From Eubacteriales bacterium SKADARSKE-1 (GTDB taxonomy: Bacteria; Bacillota; Clostridia; Oscillospirales; Acutalibacteraceae): a DNA stretch of 64,000 bases. The stretch is from assembly GCA_030920305.1 (NCBI GenBank), contig JARLUB010000003.1, positions 1 through 64,000 of the forward strand, read 5' to 3'. The notes beneath the pieces are model-generated. The model saw nothing but the letters and a program-made list of their open reading frames with translations. It was not told the origin of the DNA and did no database searches. Each line of letters begins with the position of its first letter. The first letter of the stretch is position 1. A program made the translations under genes and the position numbers. Shown here piece after piece: positions 1 through 6,459 of the stretch.

Positions 1-1
1 T

Positions 2-832
2 TGTGATAAGAGAAACGATGCGAAGGGCTACTTTGATTTAGGATGTGCTGAGTCAAAAGGAATTCTCGAAATAAGGTCAAACCCAGAAAGAGATTGGGTG
101 GAAGCGAATGTCGGAAAAGGTGCTGAATATACTTTGCATTTTTGGCCATATAAAAAGCTTTCTGAATTTGTCCCTTTTTTTAAAAGAGGTTTGTTTAATG
201 CAGACAAAACTAAAGAATCTGAGATGATAAAGCAAAAGGCCGTGGAGGAAATTATGTATAGCTTTGGGATACGTAAAGAAACTGCTGAAAAAGTGGTGGA
301 GAGGCTAGTTTCTGATGCAAAAGCCCAAAAAGTTTCACTTACCACTACGTCAACTGTGGTGAATGATGATTCATCTTATGTGATAAAGTGGGCGTCTATA
401 GGCGCTGCTGCCCTGGGGTTTACAGCTCTTGGTGTATCGGCTTTTTGCCCTCCTGTTGCAGCAACAATTGGTATTTCCATTGCCGCAAAATCTGTTTTTA
501 CTGTTGCAGCTACTCTTGTTGGGGGTGAACTTGGAGGGGTGGCTTCCTCTTCGAAAAAGGCTTCTGAGCATAGTAAACAGGCATTAAAGCAAGAAATTGA
601 AATTGATAATTGCGTTTCTGCTATAGAGCAGATTTTGTCTTGTATAAAACTTAATTGCTGGAAAAGTGCCAATACCCTGTATGTGAAATCTTGTTCAAAC
701 CCTGAAAAATATTATTCATCTGTAAGCTTTTTGAAATTAGACATGAAGAATAGTAATAACTATGATGAATACTCCAAGTCCTTTGATAAAATGAGAGATG
801 AACTTCCAGATATTTTAAATGAATATAAATGA
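2..832 (+). CDS. Exported hydrophobic-core protein, paralog 1 of 3 (5' end cut by window)
   Basis: The reading frame is open from base 2, so the gene begins before the window; the GTG at 98 is only an internal codon. The visible part starts with a Cys-containing segment ending FDLGC, matched by YDLGC in the next gene. It then has a charged helical stretch, a Gly/Ala-rich hydrophobic region of about 65 residues (roughly window residues 125-190) and a polar C-terminal domain. That C-terminal domain is clearly paralogous to the next gene: both carry E-I-x-IDN, QIL, a conserved Trp, and P-x-x-Y-x-S-x-SFL. No known family is recognised. Its stop codon overlaps the ribosome binding site of the next gene, so the genes are translationally coupled. 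Confidence 0.75.
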   Translation, partial: CDKRNDAKGYFDLGCAESKGILEIRSNPERDWVEANVGKGAEYTLHFWPYKKLSEFVPFFKRGLFNADKTKESEMIKQKAVEEIMYSFGIRKETAEKVVERLVSDAKAQKVSLTTTSTVVNDDSSYVIKWASIGAAALGFTALGVSAFCPPVAATIGISIAAKSVFTVAATLVGGELGGVASSSKKASEHSKQALKQEIEIDNCVSAIEQILSCIKLNCWKSANTLYVKSCSNPEKYYSSVSFLKLDMKNSNNYDEYSKSFDKMRDELPDILNEYK

Positions 833-845
833 GGAGAATTGTGCT

Positions 846-1685
846 ATGAGAATAATAAATAAGACTATATCAATGAGTTTGGCTTTAATAATATTTATTT
901 TAGCAAGTTCAGCAACAACTTTTGCTTGGCCTTGGTCACAAGGTGAGAAGCCCGATATTTGTGAGAAACAAAATGATATTGGCGGATTATATGACCTTGG
1001 TTGCATATATAAAAAAGCTGATAATCTGGTAAGAAATGGAGAGCCGTACGTGTTTTTTGACAAAGTCGGACGTAAAGGTAATCAAGCTGTACATGTTTTT
1101 GAGCTTAGCAAAGCAGCTGAGATAATTAGTAATTTAAAACCAATATCGAACATAAAGGAAAACTATGCGGCTGACGGTATAATTCCAGGTGCTGCGGCGG
1201 CAGTTGCCGCAGGCATAGGAGCTGGATTTGCGGGTATATTGACAAAATATTATAACAAAAATGGTGCAGAATGGCTGAGTTCAAAGGCTGGACAAGAATA
1301 TAAACCTCTCTCCTTTTTGGGAGTAGCTGGGATTATAGCCGCCACAGCTGTTACATTTGCAACACTTACCTGGACATCTATAAGCGCTCATTTATCAAGA
1401 ATAAAAAGTGACAGTGTATCATTGAAAGAAATTAAAATTGATAATTACGATTCTTCACTAGACCAAATTTTAGCTTTTCTAAGGTTTGATACCTGGAAGG
1501 ATATAGATTCTGTATCTATAGAGTTCGATAACGACCCTCAACATTATTCTGCTTCACCTAGCTTTTTGAACCTTGGTCGCAATTATACTGATTCCGAAAA
1601 GCAGCAATACATTGCAGATTTGAAGGCCAGCGTTGAAGCCGCAAAAATAGACTTACTTAATAGGAGAAATCAATGGGAAGAATAA
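846..1685 (+). CDS. Exported hydrophobic-core protein, paralog 2 of 3
   Basis: Start chosen at ATG 846, behind the SD gaggag at 831-836; the open frame reaches back to 819 but that lacks an SD. The protein has 279 residues. It has a Sec signal peptide (basic n-region, hydrophobic core, cleavage near ATTFA), then a Cys-containing YDLGC region, two Gly/Ala-rich hydrophobic stretches (about residues 118-145 and 165-190) and the C-terminal domain shared with paralog 1. It is probably secreted and membrane-inserted, or held in the membrane by the hairpin. The function is unknown. The gene overlaps the next one by 13 bases. Confidence 0.8.
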   Translation: MRIINKTISMSLALIIFILASSATTFAWPWSQGEKPDICEKQNDIGGLYDLGCIYKKADNLVRNGEPYVFFDKVGRKGNQAVHVFELSKAAEIISNLKPISNIKENYAADGIIPGAAAAVAAGIGAGFAGILTKYYNKNGAEWLSSKAGQEYKPLSFLGVAGIIAATAVTFATLTWTSISAHLSRIKSDSVSLKEIKIDNYDSSLDQILAFLRFDTWKDIDSVSIEFDNDPQHYSASPSFLNLGRNYTDSEKQQYIADLKASVEAAKIDLLNRRNQWEE

Positions 1686-2533
1686 AGAAAGTAATATCTA
1701 GTACTTTATGCCTTATGCTTTTGGCTGGAAGTTTTTCAATGGAAGTTTTTGCTGACACTGATATTTCACACACAAGACGAGAAGAGATGCTTTTATTGGA
1801 CAATAGTTGGTATGAGACAACATGCGATAACAAAAAGCCGACCTGCAAAAAGTATTTAATTCGTTATGATGATGCTGAAAAAATAATAGATTACTTTACA
1901 AAATTAGCTAATAAGGCTGAAGATTTTGTTGTTGAAGATGGGTCTATTAAACAAGAGCTGGCCCTAGCTGTAGGCGGACTTGCTGGATTGCTAGGAACGG
2001 GCGCTGTAATATATTTTAGCCCATTTGCAGCAATTCCAGCTTCCATAATGGCGTTGGGCTCAGCCGGCATTTGCGCTGCTCGAAACGGCATTATAGCCCC
2101 TATGGAAGAGACTGCAACTGGGGTATTCGGTTTTCCTGGACGTGCAGCCGGGTGGGTTAAGAGTTGGTTTGCAAAAACCGAAGGTTTAAATAATCCAGAC
2201 AAGGGAGTTGTTGGGGAGTTTTGGGATTTATTGTGCGGAGATAAATCTAAGGAAAGCAAAGACGCTGGTTATATTGAATCACTTCGATTTAGGTTATTTG
2301 GCGACAAAATAGAAAAAGTTATACCTAAAGAGGAAATTGCAAAACCATTTAAGCAGGTAGTGGAAGACTTTTCTAAAATGGTTAAAGAAAAGCAGTGGGA
2401 GCACAAAGATATAATAGTTGTGACGGTAGACACAGATCCAACAAGCCCCGGTGCTAAAGTAGCTTTTGATATGAGTGGTTTTCAAATTCCATACGATAAA
2501 GATAAATCTGAATATTTCAAAAATATAATATAA
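1673..2533 (+). CDS. Exported hydrophobic-core protein, third gene of the tandem set
   Basis: The 286-residue product starts at ATG 1673 behind taggag and overlaps the previous gene. It has a Sec signal peptide ending near EVFAD, a Cys-containing segment (TTCDNKKPTCKKY) in the same relative place as in the other two, and one long hydrophobic Gly/Ala-rich region at about residues 98-140. A charged C-terminal part follows, with a GDKIEKVIPKEE stretch. Similarity to paralogs 1 and 2 is weaker and mostly architectural. The family is not recognised. A strong terminator follows at once, so it is the last gene of the operon. Confidence 0.78.
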   Translation: MGRIKKVISSTLCLMLLAGSFSMEVFADTDISHTRREEMLLLDNSWYETTCDNKKPTCKKYLIRYDDAEKIIDYFTKLANKAEDFVVEDGSIKQELALAVGGLAGLLGTGAVIYFSPFAAIPASIMALGSAGICAARNGIIAPMEETATGVFGFPGRAAGWVKSWFAKTEGLNNPDKGVVGEFWDLLCGDKSKESKDAGYIESLRFRLFGDKIEKVIPKEEIAKPFKQVVEDFSKMVKEKQWEHKDIIVVTVDTDPTSPGAKVAFDMSGFQIPYDKDKSEYFKNII

Positions 2534-2576
2534 ATAATAAGAGGTGCAAAGCTTTAAGCTAGCACCTCTTATTATT
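2533..2576 (+). terminator. Terminator after the three-gene exported-protein operon
   Basis: A perfect 15-bp stem (2533-2547 with 2562-2576) and a 14-base loop, beginning on the stop codon of the third gene. The T-run is short. Confidence 0.75.
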
Positions 2577-2714
2577 TGTCCATAAAAATGTTTTAATTGA
2601 AAAAGTTGTCTAAATCAAATATATTTTAATATAAGTCTTTGTTCTTGTCAATACTAATCTTTAATTTACTTAATCTGTGGCAAAAAACCTTATATTCCCT
2701 GCTATATATAGCAG

Positions 2715-2747
2715 CCCCCTATTGTAGTTATTTTCTACAGTAGGGGG
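2715..2747. terminator. Hairpin between convergent genes
   Basis: A 13-bp stem with one G-T pair (2715-2727 with 2735-2747) lies between the exported-protein operon and the convergent Xre gene. The plus side is moderately T-rich. It is a probable transcription barrier with no clear direction. Confidence 0.45.
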
Positions 2748-2785
2748 TTGTCTATTGTCTGTTTTTTGGACCTGGTCATTCTACT

Positions 2786-3046
2786 TTATAGCTTTGAAGT
2801 TGTATATAAATCATTTGTTTCTCCTAAAAGCCAAGCTGCACTCGTTTTTAGCACTTTAGCTATAGCTACTAATTGTATATCAGTAACTGGCCTAATACAT
2901 AATTCGATTTTTCCAATAGAACTTTCACTAAGATAGATCCCATCTAATTCTAGGCGAGCACTTATATCTTTTTGAGTTGCTTTAGGTTTCTCTAAAAGTC
3001 GAGCTTCTCTCATTCTAGGCCCTATAATATTTCTGCCTTTATGCAT
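2786..3046 (-). CDS. Xre-family helix-turn-helix regulator
   Basis: An 86-residue DNA-binding protein of the lambda-repressor (Xre) class: ATQKDISARL and SESSIGKIE form the two helices, followed by the usual LVAIAKVLKTSAAWLLG dimer-side helix. The insert between the helices is longer than in the classical fold, a form common in clostridial mobile elements; the Xre gene at 48.3 kb has the same insert. It is transcribed away from a second Xre gene, across a shared intergenic region of about 95 bases. This divergent regulator pair at the edge of an integrase module resembles a lysogeny-type switch. Confidence 0.8.
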   Translation of the reverse strand: MHKGRNIIGPRMREARLLEKPKATQKDISARLELDGIYLSESSIGKIELCIRPVTDIQLVAIAKVLKTSAAWLLGETNDLYTTSKL

Positions 3047-3069
3047 AATTAAAATTTTTCCTTTTTTTA

Positions 3070-3099
3070 TTGATTATATAAAATAAAAAATGTTATAAT
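3070..3099 (+). promoter_or_regulatory. Sigma-A-type promoter for the plus-strand Xre gene
   Basis: TTGATT at 3070-3075 and a perfect TATAAT at 3094-3099, with an 18-base spacer. Confidence 0.6.
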
Positions 3100-3100
3100 C

Positions 3101-3113
3101 GGACTGTTAGTCC
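3101..3113. promoter_or_regulatory. Candidate repressor operator
   Basis: A perfect inverted repeat, GGACT-GTT-AGTCC, begins one base after the -10 box and so covers the transcription start between the two divergent Xre genes. The position suits autorepression by one of them; this is inferred. Confidence 0.45.
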
Positions 3114-3142
3114 TTTAAATTAATTAAAAAGGAGGTCTTACT

Positions 3143-3424
3143 ATATCCACTTACATCACTGATAAAGCTGATTTAGCAGAAAATATAAGAAACATTCGGG
3201 TAAGTTTTAGATTAACTCAAGAGGAAGTAGCTGAAATTCTGGTGGTAGAGCGCTCTACTCATGCGTACTATGAAACGGGAAAAGTACAGCCGAACGCATT
3301 TCATTTAATAAAATTAGCAATGCATTTTAAAATTCCTTTGGAAACTTTTTACACAAAGGATGGCGGTCTAAAACAGTTAAAAGAAATTTGCAAACAGGCA
3401 CAACTAGGAGACAAATTATGGTAA
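3143..3424 (+). CDS. Xre-family helix-turn-helix regulator with ATA in the start position
   Basis: The frame is open well upstream of its first NUG codon (GTG 3242), and the residues before that codon complete the HTH: ADLAENIRNIRV, then LTQEEVAEILVVERSTHAYYETG. A perfect SD (aaggaggt, 3129-3136) lies six bases before ATA 3143, and no ATG, GTG or TTG is in the right place. Starting at ATA gives 93 residues in a normal Xre layout. Either AUA is used as a weak start or an ATG was lost recently. It overlaps the next small gene by seven bases. Confidence 0.65.
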   Translation: MSTYITDKADLAENIRNIRVSFRLTQEEVAEILVVERSTHAYYETGKVQPNAFHLIKLAMHFKIPLETFYTKDGGLKQLKEICKQAQLGDKLW

Positions 3425-3570
3425 ATTTGATTTTATTGGCCCTTGTTCTTATTTTAAATTTATTTTATTTATGGGAAAGCATAAAAAAACACAAAAAATG
3501 GGAGATGGCATTGTATGCAATTTTCTCGATTTCATTATTTTTAACTATTTTAAATCATCTTATGAAATAA
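3418..3570 (+). CDS. Small two-helix membrane protein
   Basis: A 50-residue protein starting at ATG 3418 inside the end of the Xre gene, with SD taggag at 3406-3411. It is almost entirely two hydrophobic helices (about residues 2-18 and 29-46) joined by a Lys/Trp-rich turn (SIKKHKKWE), which predicts a hairpin with the loop in the cytoplasm. Small membrane proteins of this kind often accompany Xre genes on integrative elements; its role is unknown. Confidence 0.6.
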   Translation: MVNLILLALVLILNLFYLWESIKKHKKWEMALYAIFSISLFLTILNHLMK

Positions 3571-3953
3571 AAGAAAACTGTTAATTAATTCTCGGAAATT
3601 GTTTATTTAAAAAAGGAAAAATACAAACTTATTTTTGTCTTTTAAATTAACACTGCTGATTTTAAAAAATATTGCAGATTTGCGTCTTAGAAAATATCCA
3701 ACTTAACTTTGCAAGATCATTCTAACCGTTTGGAAAACATATGAAAGATGCCAAAGCAAAGGTCGTAGGATAATATGCATGTTCGTGTCATCAATTAATT
3801 ATTAAGGTGAGACTTACTCATTTGAGTAGGCCTTGCCTTTTTTGCTTTGGCGCGAGGGAAGCAAATTGTGAAACGCTGGATTTTATATTACGCACGGTTC
3901 CCATAGAGCCGCTCTAGATCATTTCAAAATTAATGATTTGGAGCGTGCGTAAA
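3571..3953 (+). other. Non-coding region with nested inverted repeats, upstream of the sigma-like gene
   Basis: No convincing gene is visible. From about 3750 the sequence is highly structured. An 11-bp repeat (gccaaagcaaa ... tttgctttggc) encloses a small TACTCA-TT-TGAGTA hairpin. Further on, ttacgcacg near 3890 is matched by cgtgcgtaa just before the next gene. This may be a structured leader or a protein-binding region that controls the sigma-like gene. Confidence 0.4.
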
Positions 3954-4310
3954 ATGGAAAAAAGTAATGCTTACTACTATAAGGTTGTTGAAAGGATGGA
4001 TATCAGGGACTTTAACAACCAAACGAAGATAGAAAAACATGAGTATTTATTTGATGAGGACAAACATAGTGGGCACTTCAAAGAGACCTATTTTGACAGA
4101 AGTTTAACAGGTTGGATTGAGATGATAGAAAGCCCAAAACTTTATAAAGCAATCAAAGACTTACCGGTAGAAGACCAGATATTTATCAGCTACATAGTTA
4201 AAGAGGGGAAAACACAAGAGGATTTGTCTAAAGTTTATAAAACCTCACAGCCAAATATAGCAAGACGCCTTAATTCAATAACACAAATAATAAAAAGAAA
4301 TTTGTCTTAA
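3954..4310 (+). CDS. Sigma-70-region-4-like regulator of an integrative element
   Basis: About 118 residues from ATG 3954; the open frame extends to ATG 3933. The C-terminal 60 residues resemble sigma region 4: LPVEDQIFISYIVKEGKTQEDLSKVY followed by a recognition helix, TSQPNIARRLNSI. The N-terminal half (YYYKVVERMDI, KHEYLFDED) resembles the small sigma-like proteins placed before xis-int in Tn916/Tn1549-type elements. It probably controls element excision genes. No strong SD precedes either ATG; GGAG lies 11 bases upstream of 3954. Confidence 0.65.
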   Translation: MEKSNAYYYKVVERMDIRDFNNQTKIEKHEYLFDEDKHSGHFKETYFDRSLTGWIEMIESPKLYKAIKDLPVEDQIFISYIVKEGKTQEDLSKVYKTSQPNIARRLNSITQIIKRNLS

Positions 4311-4364
4311 ACGTAGAATTTTAAGATTTTTTTGAATTTCCCCTTGCAACACGATATAAAAAAT

Positions 4365-4406
4365 ACCTCTAATTTCCTTTATATATATAGAGGGTTTTTT
4401 AGAGGT
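4365..4406 (+). terminator. Terminator after the sigma-like gene
   Basis: An 8-bp outer stem (4365-4372 with 4399-4406) encloses an AT-rich inner hairpin followed by GGGTTTTTT. Confidence 0.5.
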
Positions 4407-4439
4407 TAAAAAACTTAAACACATTCAATCCTCTATTTA

Positions 4440-4700
4440 ACAAAATGCGCGAACCTTGAAAATTAAATAATCAACACTCAGCTACGTTAAGCTGTTGGAC
4501 AAGCGTCTTATCAAGTGCGCCTTGAGCGACAAACACTTAGATATAAAACTAATTGGTTATTAGTCCGCCAAGAATCCAGCAGCCCATAATGATACTCCCG
4601 CACGCAGTCGAGATTAAGTTCCAGAGCGCGGTTCCAATGAGGGAAAGGTTAAATTCCTGTGTTACCGTTAACCAGCGGTAGGTTGAGAGGTTGAAAGTTT
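4440..4700 (+). ncRNA. Candidate structured RNA between sigma-like gene and xis
   Basis: About 260 bases without a gene, visibly richer in GC than the surroundings. Several perfect hairpins follow each other: cagct/agctg (4479-4494), tcaag/cttga (4511-4525) and actaat/attagt (4548-4564). Towards the end taccg/cggta overlaps a ggttaa/ttaacc pairing, so two folds or a pseudoknot are possible. AACCTT near 4453 can also pair with AAGGTT near 4645. It ends just before the xis ribosome binding site. It matches no RNA family I can name; a group II intron remnant or an element-specific regulatory RNA are the alternatives. Confidence 0.4.
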
Positions 4701-4726
4701 TTATAAACTATTAAGAGGTAATGATT

Positions 4727-4909
4727 ATGAAAAGAATGTTTTCGCAATATCCAGATGTTGTTTCTATAAATGAACTCATGGATATGCTTAAGATTGGAAA
4801 GAATACTGCTTATTCCCTATTGCGTGAAGAAAAAATTAAAAACATAAAGATTGGCAAGCAATATAGGATTCCTAAGCGTTATATCATAGAATATTTAAAT
4901 TGCGGCTGA
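4727..4909 (+). CDS. xis: Excisionase-like MerR-type DNA-binding protein
   Basis: A 60-residue winged-helix protein of the excisionase/helix-turn-helix_17 type: VVSINELMDMLKIGKNTAYSLL is split here as helix one and two, then a basic strand, KIGKQYRIPKRYI. The start is ATG 4727, with SD aagagg at 4713-4718. It lies directly before the tyrosine integrase, the standard xis-int order of Tn916-family elements. It would bind the element ends and steer the integrase towards excision. Confidence 0.75.
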   Translation: MKRMFSQYPDVVSINELMDMLKIGKNTAYSLLREEKIKNIKIGKQYRIPKRYIIEYLNCG

Positions 4910-4959
4910 CACCTATTCCTCGACAGACGTGGTATAATTAAATATGTCAACAATAGGTG
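4910..4959 (+). promoter_or_regulatory. Inverted repeat around the int promoter
   Basis: CACCTATT (4910-4917) and AATAGGTG (4952-4959) form an inverted repeat that extends imperfectly inwards and flanks a TATAAT box at 4933-4938. It is a possible Xis, integrase or repressor binding site controlling int. Confidence 0.4.
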
Positions 4960-4988
4960 TTTGTCTATTAAGGAGGATATAAATTAAA

Positions 4989-6149
4989 ATGACAGGCACT
5001 TTACAAATTAAAAGAGATAAATACTATTGTGTATTAGATTTTAAAAATGAGGAGGGTGAAAGAAAATTAAAGTGGGTTAGCACTGGCTTAGATGTTAAAG
5101 GAAACAAGAGAAAAGCAACAGAATTTTTGAATGACCTTCTTGTTCAACAAAGTGTAAAAATCCAACAGGGGACTAATGATAATGATATCTTCTTCTCTGA
5201 TTATCTAATGCACTGGCTTGAGAAAAAGAAAAATAAGGTTGAGCTAACAACTTACGATGGGTATAGAATGCAGATAGAAAAGCATATCCTTCCATATTTT
5301 GAAAAGAGAAAGCTCAAATTGTCAGAGATAAAGCCCTTTCATATTGGAGAATTTTACGAATTTGAATTTGAATCCGGAAAGCGAATTGGAGAAGGAGGAC
5401 TTTCAACCCGTACGATAAAGTTACAGAGATTTGTTATTAAAGCTTGTTTAGATGAAGCAGTTTTTTATGAATTTATAAACAGAAACCCTGCAACTAACAT
5501 ACCATTGCCTAAAAAAGATACTAAGGTTCAAAAGGTGACTTTTTTAGATGCAGAAAGCGCCAATAAAGTACTACGACTATTCAAAGGTCATCCTTTGCAG
5601 CCTTTAATATATGTGACTTTATACTATGGTTTACGCCGCAGTGAAGTATTAGGACTTAAATGGTCAGCTATAGACTTTAAAAACAATACTATTGAAATAA
5701 GTCATACAGTTGTACAAAATCTTTCTATTGTAGCAAAAGATAAAACAAAAACAAACTCAAGTCAAAGAAAATATGTGCTATTACCAGAAATCAAAGAAAT
5801 ATTATTGGATCTATTTAAAAGGTCTAAAGAAAATAAAAAGTTGTTTGGAAACACTTATATAAGTACTGACTATGTCTTTACTTGGCAAGATGGAAGACCT
5901 TACAGGCCAGATTATATAACACAAGAATTTCAAAAAGTGTTGGCAAAAAATAGTTTTCCTAAAATGAGGTTTCATGATTTACGTCACAGCTGTGCAAGCA
6001 TATTATACGACAAAGGCTGGGAATTAAAAGATATTCAAACTTGGTTAGGTCATGCAGATATTCAAACTACAGCAAATATCTATACTCATATTACTGAGTC
6101 GCGAAAAAAGGCAATGGCTAAGAATATTGAAAACACTTTTTCTTTATAA
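4989..6149 (+). CDS. int: Tyrosine recombinase/integrase (Tn916 type)
   Basis: 386 residues, full length for this family. It has an N-terminal arm-binding domain (about 1-60), a SAM-like core-binding domain (about 65-165) and the catalytic domain. Catalytic residues are visible: Arg in YGLRRSEVLGL, His and Arg in FHDLRHS, the second His in WLGHADIQTT, and the nucleophile Tyr in NIYTH. The SD is aaggagg before ATG 4989. It would integrate and excise the element; the tRNA-Thr 3' end about 100 bases downstream is the likely target. Apparently intact. Confidence 0.92.
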   Translation: MTGTLQIKRDKYYCVLDFKNEEGERKLKWVSTGLDVKGNKRKATEFLNDLLVQQSVKIQQGTNDNDIFFSDYLMHWLEKKKNKVELTTYDGYRMQIEKHILPYFEKRKLKLSEIKPFHIGEFYEFEFESGKRIGEGGLSTRTIKLQRFVIKACLDEAVFYEFINRNPATNIPLPKKDTKVQKVTFLDAESANKVLRLFKGHPLQPLIYVTLYYGLRRSEVLGLKWSAIDFKNNTIEISHTVVQNLSIVAKDKTKTNSSQRKYVLLPEIKEILLDLFKRSKENKKLFGNTYISTDYVFTWQDGRPYRPDYITQEFQKVLAKNSFPKMRFHDLRHSCASILYDKGWELKDIQTWLGHADIQTTANIYTHITESRKKAMAKNIENTFSL

Positions 6150-6155
6150 ATGAAA

Positions 6156-6176
6156 TGTTAGACATTTGTTAGACAT
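6156..6176. repeat. Direct repeat beside the integrase gene
   Basis: TGTTAGACAT occurs twice (6156-6165 and 6167-6176) between int and the tRNA. It is a candidate arm-type integrase site at the element end. Confidence 0.4.
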
Positions 6177-6197
6177 GAGCCCTTTTAGCTAAAAAAC

Positions 6198-6242
6198 AAA
6201 ACCCCACACAAACACTGAAACTTCAGTATTTATGCGGGTTTT
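6198..6242 (-). terminator. Terminator downstream of tRNA-Thr
   Basis: Read on the minus strand: outer stem AAAACCC/GGGTTTT, inner hairpin ACTGAA/TTCAGT, then a T-rich tail. It could also stop int transcription from the other side. Confidence 0.6.
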
Positions 6243-6246
6243 AAGA

Positions 6247-6322
6247 TGGAGCTGGAGAAGAGACTTGAACTCTCGACTTCATCATTACGAGTGATGTACT
6301 CTACCAACTGAGTTACTCCAGC
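6247..6322 (-). tRNA. tRNA-Thr (anticodon CGT)
   Basis: A 76-base cloverleaf with encoded CCA. Acceptor stem GCTGGAG/CTCCAGC, D-arm with the AGTTGGTAGA loop, anticodon loop CT-CGT-AA on a CATCA/TGATG stem, and T-arm GAGAG-TTCAAGT-CTCTT. It reads ACG codons. Its 3' half faces the integrase gene and is a likely attachment site. Confidence 0.95.
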
Positions 6323-6346
6323 AAGGTTATAAATAATCTTTATTTA

Positions 6347-6374
6347 ATTATATCAAAGTCTAATTTATAGTCAA
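6347..6374 (-). promoter_or_regulatory. Promoter of tRNA-Thr
   Basis: On the minus strand, TTGACT (6369-6374) and TATAAT (6347-6352) with a 16-base spacer. Confidence 0.6.
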
Positions 6375-6397
6375 TAGGCTCTTAGAAATAGCAAAGC

Positions 6398-6430
6398 ACA
6401 ACACCCGACATAAAAATTTCTGAGTGTTGT
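6398..6430 (-). terminator. Hairpin after the NHLM export operon
   Basis: A 7-bp stem ACAACAC/GTGTTGT (6398-6404 with 6424-6430) just past the last operon gene. No long T-run. Confidence 0.4.
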
Positions 6431-6459
6431 ACTACTAACTTTTTGTTAATATTGGGGCA

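Noticed and set aside
371..672. Two open frames on the minus strand inside the first exported gene
   Set aside because: Both lie wholly inside a coding gene on the other strand, lack ribosome binding sites and have odd composition; the plus-strand gene has paralogs.
2696..2747. Insertion-sequence end
   Set aside because: The GCTATATATAGC palindrome and the following hairpin looked like an IS terminus, but no transposase or matching partner end is nearby.
4440..4700. Group II intron remnant
   Set aside because: GTGCGCC and GAGCGCGGTT-like stretches recall intron ends, but no domain V hairpin and no reverse transcriptase could be found.
6247..6322. Second att copy of the tRNA-Thr 3' end within the window
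   Set aside because: Scanned the left side of the element by eye; no repeat of the tRNA 3' end was found, so no left attachment site is claimed.
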